Source: Prado023 sp963747335
GTDB lineage: Bacteria; Actinomycetota; Actinomycetes; S36-B12; CAIYMF01
Assembly (NCBI GenBank): GCA_963747335.1
Contig: CAVVEV010000004.1
Span: 114,585 to 178,584, forward strand
Direction of reading: 5' to 3'
DNA length: 64,000 bases
Shown here piece after piece: positions 23,965 through 32,271 of the stretch (position 1 is the first letter of the stretch; each line of letters begins with the position of its first letter). The notes beneath the pieces are model-generated. The model ran no database searches. It was not told where the DNA came from and worked only from the letters and a program-made list of their open reading frames with translations. The position numbers and the translations under genes are program-made.

Positions 23965-26254
23965 CTGCGTGCACCCCGATCTGGTCCTGCCTGGCCCCGA
24001 GCCGTTCGACTTCCTCGAGGACGGCAAGGACGTTGGCGCGCAGCCAGCGTTGGGTGGGCTTGAGCTCCGTGGTCCGCAACAGGTTGCCCGACGCATGTCG
24101 CAGCCACGCCATCAGCATGATGACCCGAACCGGTAGGTCCGAATCCCCGGCCACGAACACACCATCGAGATCGCGGGAGCCCGGCCAGCCCGCGGGGTCC
24201 CGCAGGACACGGCAGATCAGCGGGCCCATCTCCTCGGGCTGCTCAGCAAGCCACGCGTGGGCCATGTCCACCTCCGGCAGGCCATCCACGACGCTGTCCT
24301 CCCAGTCGATCAGCGAGATCCTCGGGGCGGCTCCCGAGCTCGCTGCGATGACCACGTTCCCCGCCCAGAGATCGCCGTGGATCACGCAGGTGCTGACCAT
24401 GCGACCCTCCAGCTCGCCTCGCAGGGCAACCCTGAGCGCCTGGAGTCCGGCGGCGGGAGCCCCGGACCCGAGCACCCGCTCAAGGACCCCAATCGGATCG
24501 TCCACGTGACGCCGGCACCACCCCTGGTCCACGGAGATGCGCGTCGAGGTGGCGTGATGGAACTCGGCCACCAGCGAGAGGGTCGCGGCCATCGCTTCAG
24601 CACGCGCCGCCCCGCTCAGTCGATTGACCGGCAGTCCCGGGCACAGGGTCTCGATGGAGCCGCGACGATCGTTGACGCTCACGAGGGCCACCAGGCGGGG
24701 TGCGTGGTCCCAGCCCCGGGTCCTGGGGTCACTGGCCAAGCCCTCGAGGATGCCCGCCGAGCGCTCGATCGCCGCATCCCCCGAGGGCGTCACGGCCACA
24801 CGCACCACGATGTCGTTGCCGCTGGCGCGCGTGGCACTGACGACCACGTCGTTCTCAGACGGCAGTAGCCGGGCCTCGGCACTGGCATCGAGCCCCGCCT
24901 CGCGAACCACCGACCGCACGAGGTCCGTCCAAGCCCTTGCCCGCCGGTTGCGCTGTGGCGCCGCCCGGACGGCGCCGGCCCATGCCAGCAGGGTGCCGCC
25001 GTAGCTCCGCTCGGCCCCGAAGACAGTGGGGGCGAGGAGGGCGGCCAGGAGGGTCTGGCTCCCCAGCCACGCCCATCCCATGGCTACCAGGCCGAACTGG
25101 GGCACGGCCAGGAGCGCGGCTGAGAACACGGTCACGGCAATCACTGCGTAGACCAGGACCAGCAGCCGGAGGCGCTTGCGGACCCTGGCGCGGCCGATCG
25201 CGATCCCGACCACCACATAGGGCACTGCCGAGAGCAGCATGAGGCGCAGCAGGCTCGTGCCGGACTCCTCGTAGTGGGGCCCCAGCAGCTTCAGGATCCA
25301 TGGGGCGAGGACCGCTGCCATCAGTGCGGCCGGCACGACAAGCACGCCGGCCTGCCGGGCGGCCCGGCGCAGGGCCGAGGGCGCGGTCTCGGGATTCAGT
25401 GACGCCTCCACGACCAGCGCGCTGCTCACGTTCGACGTGATCAGGTACAGGGAGTAGGAGATGGTGAACACCATGTAGTAGGTGGCCGCTGCAGTGGCAC
25501 CGGCTGTGGTGAGCAGCACGAGGGGGACCAACTCCGTGGTGGTCAGCCAGAGGAGCGCTGCGGCGTGATCGGTCGCCGCGAACCGCACGAGCGGACGCAG
25601 CCTGGTGGGTTCGGTTCCCGCACGGCTGCGGACCGACAGGACCCGGAAGACGGCCACGTTGACGGGCAGGACCAGCAGGGCGGCGGGCGTCACCCACGTC
25701 ACGAAGATCGCCCACGCGGAGGTGGCCGTCACCATGAGCAGCCCGACGAGCTTCGCGACCGCGTAGATGCCGTTCTCGACGGGGACCCAGCGTGCCTCCC
25801 GGATGCCGGTGAGCACGGCATCCTGGAGCACGAACAGCAGCCAGATCACCGTCGCGACGATGAAGCCGACCGACGCCCATGGAGACGAGCGCAGCATCGC
25901 CAGGTCCGGCGTCCAGATGGACAGTCCAAGGAGGAAGACACCGGCAGCCGCCATCGCGGCCAGCCCGCTCCACAGATAGGCGTGCCGGATCAGGCCGGCG
26001 GGATCCGAGGAACGGGGCAGGAAGCGGATGAGGCCGTTTCGCAGGCCGAGCGTGGCCAGATTGGCCAGGAAGCTCATCGCCGAGATCAGGGCTGCCGCGA
26101 CGCCGACAGCGTGCGGGTCGAACCGACGCGCAGCGACGATCCAGAACAGCATGCCCAGCCCGGTCGTGATCGCCGTACCGGCGACCAGGGAGTAGCCGTC
26201 GCGGTGCATCGGATCGGCGAGGTGCACGCGCAGCCGGGCGGCCGACGGGGTCAC
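23954..26254 (-). CDS. Polysaccharide flippase fused to APH-like kinase
   Basis: 766 residues from a GTG at 26254 that overlaps the GH16 stop (GTGA). Residues about 15-450 form 12 or more helices of a Wzx/MATE-type (MOP superfamily) flippase, beginning SLVAGTAITTGLGMLFWIVA with ARRFDPHAVGVAAALIS, the usual Wzx start. A linker leads into a soluble C-terminal domain (about 480-766) with the kinase signature VIHGDLWAGN (catalytic Asp628) and LIDWED, as in aminoglycoside/choline phosphotransferases. No stop or ribosome-binding site separates the two. The fusion implies phosphorylation of a sugar or small molecule linked to lipid-carrier export. Both halves look intact. Confidence 0.85.
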   Translation of the reverse strand: MTPSAARLRVHLADPMHRDGYSLVAGTAITTGLGMLFWIVAARRFDPHAVGVAAALISAMSFLANLATLGLRNGLIRFLPRSSDPAGLIRHAYLWSGLAAMAAAGVFLLGLSIWTPDLAMLRSSPWASVGFIVATVIWLLFVLQDAVLTGIREARWVPVENGIYAVAKLVGLLMVTATSAWAIFVTWVTPAALLVLPVNVAVFRVLSVRSRAGTEPTRLRPLVRFAATDHAAALLWLTTTELVPLVLLTTAGATAAATYYMVFTISYSLYLITSNVSSALVVEASLNPETAPSALRRAARQAGVLVVPAALMAAVLAPWILKLLGPHYEESGTSLLRLMLLSAVPYVVVGIAIGRARVRKRLRLLVLVYAVIAVTVFSAALLAVPQFGLVAMGWAWLGSQTLLAALLAPTVFGAERSYGGTLLAWAGAVRAAPQRNRRARAWTDLVRSVVREAGLDASAEARLLPSENDVVVSATRASGNDIVVRVAVTPSGDAAIERSAGILEGLASDPRTRGWDHAPRLVALVSVNDRRGSIETLCPGLPVNRLSGAARAEAMAATLSLVAEFHHATSTRISVDQGWCRRHVDDPIGVLERVLGSGAPAAGLQALRVALRGELEGRMVSTCVIHGDLWAGNVVIAASSGAAPRISLIDWEDSVVDGLPEVDMAHAWLAEQPEEMGPLICRVLRDPAGWPGSRDLDGVFVAGDSDLPVRVIMLMAWLRHASGNLLRTTELKPTQRWLRANVLAVLEEVERLGARQDQIGVHADGR

Positions 26255-27126
26255 GATCCAGCCCGCAGCTTCCAGATCCGGACGCGGTCGATCTCGAAGG
26301 TGGCGGGGAACTGGGTGGACCTGTCCGGCGGGCCCGGGAAGATCCCACCGACGGCCAGGTTGATCACCAGGTACATGGCCTCCGAAGGGACGTCCCGACC
26401 GGTGACAGTCCATGCCGGCTGTCCGTCCACGGACCACGTGAGCGCGCCAGGACGCCAATCAAGACCGATGGTGTGCGTTCCCGAGCCGAGCCGCTTCTTG
26501 TTCAGGACACCCTTCCTCGAGTCCCGATTGCGATCCTTCGGATGCAGGTGGAAGACCCACCTCCCGGGGCGCTGGCCCGTGGCCTCGAAGAGATCGATCT
26601 CGGGCCGGGACTGGGTGCTCGCGGGCAGCATCCAGATGGCCGGCCAGAGTCCCCTGCCCGACGGGGCATTGAAGGCGACCTCGACACGGCCGTAGGTGAA
26701 CGAGAACTTCGCCGGGCCATCAGATTCCTGGGGGCCGGTGGTGACCATGCCGGAGAGGTACGGGACCGAATCAGGGCCCTGCGGGTCACCGGCCGCGGAC
26801 GCGGTCAAGTGCAGCCGGCCCTTCTTCACCGCGACCTGCTCAGCCAGGTACCACTGGAGCTCGTCGTTCGACGCGATCGTGCAGCCATCCGGTGCCCACC
26901 AGTGGCAGGTACTCCAGAGCCGCGTGTTGAGGCTCGTCCCGGTGAACTGGTCATCGACGACCAGCTTCAGCCCCGTGGGCGCCTGTGCTGCCGTGTTGGG
27001 CGCTTGTGCTGCCGTGTTGGACGCTTGTGCTGCCGTTCCCACGGCCCCATCGGCGGTGCAGCCACCCACGAGGGCCAGGAGCGCGCAGAGCAGCATCACT
27101 CGGAACCGGGGGGTGGAACGTGGCAT
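26251..27126 (-). CDS. GH16 glycoside hydrolase lipoprotein
   Basis: 291 residues with a lipoprotein signal: MPRSTPRFRV, a hydrophobic core and lipobox VGGC with Cys23. Residues 31-50 are a short repeated linker (AAQAPNT units). The GH16 jelly-roll follows, with RLWSTCHWWAPDGC, GLWPAIWMLP and the catalytic motif EIDLFE (Glu176 nucleophile, Asp178, Glu181 acid/base). GH16 enzymes cut or transglycosylate beta-1,3 or beta-1,4 glucans and galactans; the one here probably trims the polymer made by this locus at the outer face of the membrane. It starts 1 bp after the FemAB-like gene. Confidence 0.9.
   Translation of the reverse strand: MPRSTPRFRVMLLCALLALVGGCTADGAVGTAAQASNTAAQAPNTAAQAPTGLKLVVDDQFTGTSLNTRLWSTCHWWAPDGCTIASNDELQWYLAEQVAVKKGRLHLTASAAGDPQGPDSVPYLSGMVTTGPQESDGPAKFSFTYGRVEVAFNAPSGRGLWPAIWMLPASTQSRPEIDLFEATGQRPGRWVFHLHPKDRNRDSRKGVLNKKRLGSGTHTIGLDWRPGALTWSVDGQPAWTVTGRDVPSEAMYLVINLAVGGIFPGPPDRSTQFPATFEIDRVRIWKLRAGS
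26977..27039. repeat. Three tandem 21-bp repeats in the GH16 linker
   Basis: Three near-identical 21-bp units (26977-26997, 26998-27018, 27019-27039) on the minus strand encode the AAQAPNT/AAQASNT linker between the lipobox and the hydrolase domain. Being a multiple of three, gain or loss of units would keep the frame and vary the length of the tether. Confidence 0.8.
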
Positions 27127-27127
27127 C

Positions 27128-28171
27128 TCACACGTCCCGGAACCTGATCGCGCGTTTCACGACGCTTCGAGCGGTTGCGTCGATGGCGGTCAGGGGGACC
27201 CGCTCGATCCGGATCTCGTCGTAGTCCCGGCCCACCGCACCGCACTTCTCCTTGAAGTGCGCCAGGGACGGTGATCTCCCGGACTCCCCGAGCTGGAAGT
27301 GGTGGCTGCCGTGCGAGCGGGCGTGGAGGACCTCCGTCTCCAGCAGGGCGTCACCCGCTCGGGCCGGGCCGGCAAGGTCGTGGTCCATGGCAGAGCGCGT
27401 GCCGTGCGCCACAGGACCGGACAGCACGATGTTGGACGCAATCGCCTGTCCATCCAGGTAGGCCACATGGTGGCAGAAGCCCTGGCCCAGGTGAGCCGCC
27501 ATGGACTGCAGCTTCCTGAGTGGGTCCCGCCGCCTCGCCCGCCACCGGGCCATCGGGAGCGGCTCGTTCTGATGGGCGGCCCACCGCTCCACCGACAGCA
27601 GGTAGAGCCGGTAGTGCTCGTGGAGCAGCCCGCCGCCGTGGACAGTTCGGACCTCGACCCCGACTTGTTTGGCCCGTCGCACGTCCCTTCGGGCGTGCTT
27701 CGTGAACCCGGCCAGCAGCTCCTGCTCGGTCCCGTTGAGGTCGGCGACGTGGGCGTAGCGCGGGATCCGGATGAGGTTCTGGTGGTACGCGGTTGCCCAG
27801 AGCTCCGCCCGCAGCGGATCGGGGCGGATCTGGACCCGGATGGCGCCCAGGCCGGCCACGTCATCGACGACCGCCTGGACAACCTCGCGGTCCTGGTCGG
27901 TGCCGATCAGCCCGCCGATGCCCCACGCCGGCGGCGGGGACATCAGGATGCTGCGGGTGGAGGGCAGGCGTGCACGGGCGACCATGGGCAGCACGAACTG
28001 CCGGCCATCGGCCCACCGGTAGTGCCGGCTGACATCGTGGTAGCGCCCGGTGGCGCACATCGCGTCCATCCAGGCCGGGGAGTGGTCGGCCAGTGACATC
28101 TCGTCGTCGGCCAGCACCTGACCCCATGCAGCGCGCGGGGCCGGGTGCTGGACCTGGAACGCTACGTTCAC
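27128..28171 (-). CDS. FemAB/GNAT-like acyl or aminoacyl transferase
   Basis: 347 residues from GTG 28171 with GAGGAG six to seven bases upstream. It has a duplicated GNAT fold as in FemAB-like/GNAT_6 proteins: VRIQIRPDPL-like strand near 115, FTKHARRDVRRAKQVGVEV near 155-175 (the typical basic helix), and the C-terminal SHHFQLGESGRSPSLAHFKE. Relatives transfer amino acids or acyl groups to peptidoglycan precursors or sit in exopolysaccharide loci (the PEP-CTERM/XrtA type). Here it heads the minus operon, so acylation of the polysaccharide is likely. No membrane segments. Confidence 0.8.
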   Translation of the reverse strand: MNVAFQVQHPAPRAAWGQVLADDEMSLADHSPAWMDAMCATGRYHDVSRHYRWADGRQFVLPMVARARLPSTRSILMSPPPAWGIGGLIGTDQDREVVQAVVDDVAGLGAIRVQIRPDPLRAELWATAYHQNLIRIPRYAHVADLNGTEQELLAGFTKHARRDVRRAKQVGVEVRTVHGGGLLHEHYRLYLLSVERWAAHQNEPLPMARWRARRRDPLRKLQSMAAHLGQGFCHHVAYLDGQAIASNIVLSGPVAHGTRSAMDHDLAGPARAGDALLETEVLHARSHGSHHFQLGESGRSPSLAHFKEKCGAVGRDYDEIRIERVPLTAIDATARSVVKRAIRFRDV

Positions 28172-28506
28172 GGGATCTCCTCAGCAACGGCCGCGGGACC
28201 GCCGGGTCGACCAGCCGTCGCAACGGTCCTAGGGTGGTTTCTGTTCGGTGTGAGGTGCGCCGGTCTGATGGAGGGGCCCGATTCCCGCCGCTCGCGACGA
28301 CGATGCCGCCGACCGCCGGTGAGGGCCGAGGCGCCACCGCGTTGAGGTCAGGACCCTCCTGGGAGTTGCTACCCGTCACAGGGCGAGCCATACCGAGCCG
28401 CGGGCTGAATCGCGCTCACGTCGGGTCCCTGGGGACCCTGGGGCGTCAGTTGGATTGGGGACGGTCCCGACCGGCGCCCAGCCCGCGATCGGGCACCCGC
28501 CGTCGG
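28172..28506. other. Divergent intergenic region, polysaccharide operon versus exported beta-helix gene
   Basis: No gene in 335 bp. It should hold the promoter of the minus-strand FemAB-GH16-flippase operon. A GGGGAC box at 28457-28462 lies 44 bp before the TAGGGT element of the beta-helix gene; equivalent boxes precede two paralogues (42 bp at 53.6 kb, 43 bp at 60.5 kb). Confidence 0.4.
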
Positions 28507-28559
28507 TAGGGTGCCCCGTGGTGGTGCTGCCACGGGGGCGCCGGGACGGGGATGGTCAG
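28507..28559 (+). promoter_or_regulatory. Shared promoter and 5' leader, copy 1
   Basis: TAGGGT (28507-28512) looks like an actinobacterial -10 element. Seven bases later begins a conserved leader, GGTGGTGCTGCCACGGGGGC, which would be the first transcribed sequence, 40 bases before the start codon. Here the leader is framed by a perfect 8-bp inverted repeat (CCCCGTGG 28514-28521, CCACGGGG 28530-28537). A GACGGGG purine run near 28543-28549 may serve as ribosome-binding site. The same arrangement occurs at 46806, 53666 and 60508. Confidence 0.6.
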
Positions 28560-30653
28560 ATGATCGTGCGTGCAGTGGTCGTTCTCGCGGTGCTGGTCTC
28601 GGGTCTGGTGGCCCCGCCCGCGCATGCGGCACCAGCGCGATCGGCGGGCGCGTCGGCGGGCGCGTCGGCGTCGGCAGCGGCCAAGCCGCGGGCGCTGGTG
28701 GCCGGCACTGTGCGGGTTCTGGGGTCGGGCAAGGTGCGAGTGTCCGTGACCTCGAACGCGAAGAAGGTGAAGGTCGCCTACCGCACTGCGAAGAACAAGA
28801 AGCGCACCGCGACGATCACGATCCGCAAGGGCAAGGGTGCGCGCACGTTGGCCCGGGGGTCCAAGGCGATCCGGGCTCAGGCCAAGGCCACCAAGAAGTT
28901 GAAGGCCAGTGCGTGGATCACCGTCGGTGGGGTCAGCGCGGCACCAGCCGTGGCCGGGGGCACCTACACGGTGGGTCCGGATTCGGCGATCCTGCCGCCG
29001 ATGTCCGGCTATTCGACGGTGAACCAGTACACGCGGCACTACTACCTGATCCGCTCGTACATGCACCGGTTCGAGTCCGCCGGGGGCGGCACCCTGATCC
29101 TCGGCCCGGGCCGCTACGAGATCTCCTCGACGATCTACGTGCCCAGCAACACCACGATCCAGCTGTCCGCGGGCACCACGCTGGTCAAGTCGAACACGAC
29201 CGGGACCAGCAGCTTCAGCGCCTCGGCCTCCATGTTCATGCTGATCCGTCCCTCTCTGGGCAAGGTCTCGGGAGCGGTCGGCGGGCACGACGGCGACGCC
29301 ACCATCACGATCGCCGGTGCCGGCGGCGGGTCCTCGGTGATCGACCTCGCCGGACTGCGCGACACGCTGGCGATCATCTCCGGGCACAACCGGGGTGTGA
29401 CGATCTCAGGCATCACGTTCCGGCGGATGAACAACAACCACTTCATCGAGATGGACGGCTGCGCCGACTGCACGATCGCGGGCAACGAGTTCCTCGACGC
29501 CGCCGGAGGGACCCGGGAGACCGCTGAGGCGATCAACCTCGACACCCCTGACCCCAAGACCGGTGGGTTCAGCTCCGTGTGGTCCAAGCAGGACGCCACG
29601 CCCAACGAGCGGGTCACCATCGCCGGGAACCGGTTCGACGGCATGCAGCGCGCGCTGGGCACCCACAACTTCTCCGCCGGGCGCTACCACACCGACATCG
29701 TCGTGCGGGACAACACGATCACCAGCAACGCCAACGACGCGATCCACATCATGAACTGGACCAACCCGGTGTTCGCCGGCAACACGATCACCAGCCGCGG
29801 CGGGTCGGCGGGGATCCGCGCCTGCGGCACCAGCAACCCCACGATCACGGCCAACACGTTCGCCGAGTCCGGGACCGCGGTCGTGTTCCGCTCCTGCAGC
29901 GGGGAGAACGGCACCACCCGCGCCAACGCGGTCACCGCCGACAACGTGACCGCCCTGCGGGCGAACCTGGTCGGTGCTGGATTGGGCAGCGCCTCGGTCA
30001 CCGTGCCTGAGCACGGCACGGTCTGGTTCAACGGGCACGAGCCCCCGCCCACCGTGCCCTCCCAGCCCTACGTGGGCATGGTCGTGCCCGGCGACGGGCA
30101 GGCATCCGTGCGCTGGTCCCCGGGGTACACCGACCCGCGGGCACCGATCACCGGGTACCGGGTCCGGGTGTACACCACGCTGAGTGGCACACCGGTCCAG
30201 ACCCTGGACTCACCCGCTGACGCGACGGGGACGGTCCTCACTGGGTTGACCAACGGCACCACCTACTCGGTGACCGTGGCCGCGATGAACAGCGTCGGGG
30301 AGAGCTACCCCGGGTACGGCATGTCGTTCACCCCGATCGGCCCACCGACCGCCCCCACCAACCCGACCGCGGTCAGCACCACCTCCGGGGCAGTGACCCT
30401 GACCTGGGCGGTGCCGACCAGCACCGGCGGACGGCCGATCACCAGTTACCGGATCTACGGATTCACCGATCCGGCGGCCACCACAGCCCTGCCCGGGAGC
30501 CCGGTGACCGTCGGACCCACGACCACCCACACCTGGACCGGGCTCACGGACGGGGCAACGGTCCACTTCCGGATCACCGCCCTCAACGAGGTGGGTGAGA
30601 GCCCGCCCACAGCCCTGGTGCCGGTCGTCGTGAAGGCCACAGCCGGTCCGTGA
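28560..30653 (+). CDS. Exported right-handed beta-helix protein with FN3 domains
   Basis: 697 residues from ATG 28560. A signal peptide (MIVRAVVVLAVL...APPAHAA) is followed by a basic module at about 45-115 with SGKVRVSVTSNAKKVKVAY and TITIRKGKG. A parallel beta-helix follows (about 150-475), with repeated motifs such as GVTISGITF, CTIAGNEF, IVVRDNTITSNANDAIHIM and PTITANTF, as in pectate-lyase-like surface proteins. Two fibronectin type III domains end the protein (about 495-690). Beta-helix proteins of this type bind or cleave polysaccharides; no catalytic residue is identified. The basic module is shared with the proteins at 46.9, 53.7 and 60.6 kb. A degraded paralogue lies at 53.7 kb. The gene is outside the element but next to its left end. 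Confidence 0.85.
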   Translation: MIVRAVVVLAVLVSGLVAPPAHAAPARSAGASAGASASAAAKPRALVAGTVRVLGSGKVRVSVTSNAKKVKVAYRTAKNKKRTATITIRKGKGARTLARGSKAIRAQAKATKKLKASAWITVGGVSAAPAVAGGTYTVGPDSAILPPMSGYSTVNQYTRHYYLIRSYMHRFESAGGGTLILGPGRYEISSTIYVPSNTTIQLSAGTTLVKSNTTGTSSFSASASMFMLIRPSLGKVSGAVGGHDGDATITIAGAGGGSSVIDLAGLRDTLAIISGHNRGVTISGITFRRMNNNHFIEMDGCADCTIAGNEFLDAAGGTRETAEAINLDTPDPKTGGFSSVWSKQDATPNERVTIAGNRFDGMQRALGTHNFSAGRYHTDIVVRDNTITSNANDAIHIMNWTNPVFAGNTITSRGGSAGIRACGTSNPTITANTFAESGTAVVFRSCSGENGTTRANAVTADNVTALRANLVGAGLGSASVTVPEHGTVWFNGHEPPPTVPSQPYVGMVVPGDGQASVRWSPGYTDPRAPITGYRVRVYTTLSGTPVQTLDSPADATGTVLTGLTNGTTYSVTVAAMNSVGESYPGYGMSFTPIGPPTAPTNPTAVSTTSGAVTLTWAVPTSTGGRPITSYRIYGFTDPAATTALPGSPVTVGPTTTHTWTGLTDGATVHFRITALNEVGESPPTALVPVVVKATAGP

Positions 30654-30763
30654 CCCGGAGAGACGCGAGAGACCGAGGGTTGCGCATCAGAGGGCAGGGT
30701 CCGGTCCCCGGGACGGGTCCCGTGACCTGCTACGACATCACAGCGGGGGGCAGGCAGAAAGAC

Positions 30764-30792
30764 GAAGGGCCCGGCACAAGGCCGGACCCTTC
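30764..30792 (-). terminator. Rho-independent terminator of the tRNA-Met transcript
   Basis: GAAGGG(c)CCGGC-ACAAG-GCCGG(a)CCCTTC forms a strong stem with one mismatch. On the minus strand it is followed by CGTCTTTCTG. It lies just beyond the 3' end of the tRNA fragment, so it marks this side as the original chromosomal end of the tRNA gene. Confidence 0.7.
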
Positions 30793-30799
30793 GATCGAG

Positions 30800-30841
30800 T
30801 AGCGGGGGCAGGATTTGAACCTGCGACCTCTGGGTTATGAG
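30800..30841 (-). tRNA. 3' fragment of tRNA-Met (CAT), attachment site
   Basis: The minus strand reads from the anticodon loop CTCATAA (anticodon CAT at 30839-30837) through the 3' anticodon strand CCCAG, T-arm GCAGG-TTCAAAT-CCTGC, acceptor strand and discriminator A at 30800. The bases upstream of the loop do not pair with CCCAG and there is no D-arm, so the 5' half is missing. The break lies exactly at the anticodon loop, a common crossover site of tyrosine integrases. This is an att site; the intact tRNA should lie at the other end of the element. Confidence 0.8.
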
Positions 30842-31001
30842 CGATATTCCACCGCACTCTGGACGCATTCTCCTTGCTCCGATAGGCTACATCGTTGCAG
30901 GTCAGAAGCGTATTCGGATTCCACCACGGTTCGCGGCCGTTCGCTGGAATCCGCCTATTCTTGTTGACCACTCGTTGACCAGCCATTGATCGGGGGAGCT
31001 C

Positions 31002-32120
31002 GTGGCATCCATCCGGAAACGCCAGAGAAGGGACGGCATCCGGTACACCGCGCTGTTCCGCGACCCGACCGGCCAGCAGCGCTCAGCCGGCACCTTCACC
31101 ACCCCCAGCGAAGCCCGTCGCGCGGCAAGGGACGCCGAAGCCGACGTCTCTCAAGGATCGTGGTTCGACACCTCCCCCGGAAACGTAAGCTTCCGGACCT
31201 ATGCCAACGAAGTGTGGTGGCCGAGCCTGCACGTCGAGCTGACCACTAGGGCCGCGTACCGCTCGAACCTTGAAGCCCACTTCCTTCCGCACTTCGGCGA
31301 CATGGCAATGAATAGCATCCTGCCCTCGCACGTCCAGGCCTGGGTCAACAAGGCTGTGGACAGCGGCCTCAAAGCTCGGAGCGTCGTCAAGTACCACGTC
31401 GTGCTGCATGGACTGTTCAAGCAAGCCGTCCGGGACAGGGTTATCGCCACCAACCCCGCCCAGGACACCCGACTCCCGAAGGTGGTGCGAGCCAAGCGCC
31501 GCATCCTCACTCCCAAGGAGTTCGACACCCTCCTGACGCACATCCCAGCGAGGTGGATCCCGATGCTGCTGACCGACATCGAGACGGGCTTACGCTGGGG
31601 CGAGCTGGTCGCTTTGCGCCCACGGCACATCGATTGGCTGCGCCGCCGCATCCGCGTCGAGGAGACCGTGCTCGAGCTATCGAAGAAGAACTCCCCCACC
31701 GGCCAAAGGATCGTGTTCAAGCCCTACCCCAAGGACAACGAACCCCGCATCCTCACCGTCACCCAACCGCTGATCGACGTCCTGGTGAGCCGAGTCGCCG
31801 AATACGGATTGGGTCCGGACGACCTGCTGTTCCCCTCAACTGAGGAACCCAGCCTCATTCCGGTGTCCCGTAACTCCTTCCGATCCAAAGTCTGGCTCCC
31901 CGCAGTCGAGAACGCCGGAATCGGATTCCCGCTCCGCATGCACGACCTCCGGCACGCCCACGCCTCATGGCTCCTCGCCGGCGGCGCCGACCTGGCCGCA
32001 GTCATGGAGCGTCTCGGCCACCGCCAGATCATGACGACCCAGCAGTACATACACACCCTGCCCGACGCCGACCAGAAAGCCCTTGACGCCTTCACTCGAA
32101 TCCGCACGCGAACCGGCTGA
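31002..32120 (+). CDS. int: Tyrosine-type site-specific integrase
   Basis: 372 residues from GTG 31002 with GGGGGAG six bases upstream. An N-terminal arm-type DNA-binding part (RYTALFRDPTGQQRSAGTF) precedes a SAM-like core-binding domain (about 65-150) and the catalytic domain, with Arg in TGLRWGELVAL, His-x-x-Arg in MHDLRHAHASWLL, His in RLGHR and the nucleophile Tyr in TTQQYIHT. This is a complete phage/ICE-type integrase. It lies 160 bp from the tRNA-Met att site and points into the element. GC content here is lower than in the flanks. Confidence 0.92.
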   Translation: MASIRKRQRRDGIRYTALFRDPTGQQRSAGTFTTPSEARRAARDAEADVSQGSWFDTSPGNVSFRTYANEVWWPSLHVELTTRAAYRSNLEAHFLPHFGDMAMNSILPSHVQAWVNKAVDSGLKARSVVKYHVVLHGLFKQAVRDRVIATNPAQDTRLPKVVRAKRRILTPKEFDTLLTHIPARWIPMLLTDIETGLRWGELVALRPRHIDWLRRRIRVEETVLELSKKNSPTGQRIVFKPYPKDNEPRILTVTQPLIDVLVSRVAEYGLGPDDLLFPSTEEPSLIPVSRNSFRSKVWLPAVENAGIGFPLRMHDLRHAHASWLLAGGADLAAVMERLGHRQIMTTQQYIHTLPDADQKALDAFTRIRTRTG

Positions 32121-32271
32121 GCCGCCCGGATGCTGTATCGGCATCCAGGACTTCGTGGACGATTACTCCTCTTGCACCTGTCGGTGCCTCGCCTCGCGTT
32201 CGTGAGTGTCCTGCGCATTCGTAGGGTGTGAGGCTCCCCCACATTGTTGGCCGGTCGGCGGTTCGCCGGTG

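Noticed and set aside
26977..27039. Short repeats as a CRISPR-like array
   Set aside because: Units are directly adjacent, without spacers, in frame inside the GH16 linker; no cas genes exist in the window.
30800..30880. Complete tRNA gene
   Set aside because: No D-arm and no 5' anticodon or acceptor strand pairs with the 3' half; only an att-type fragment is present.
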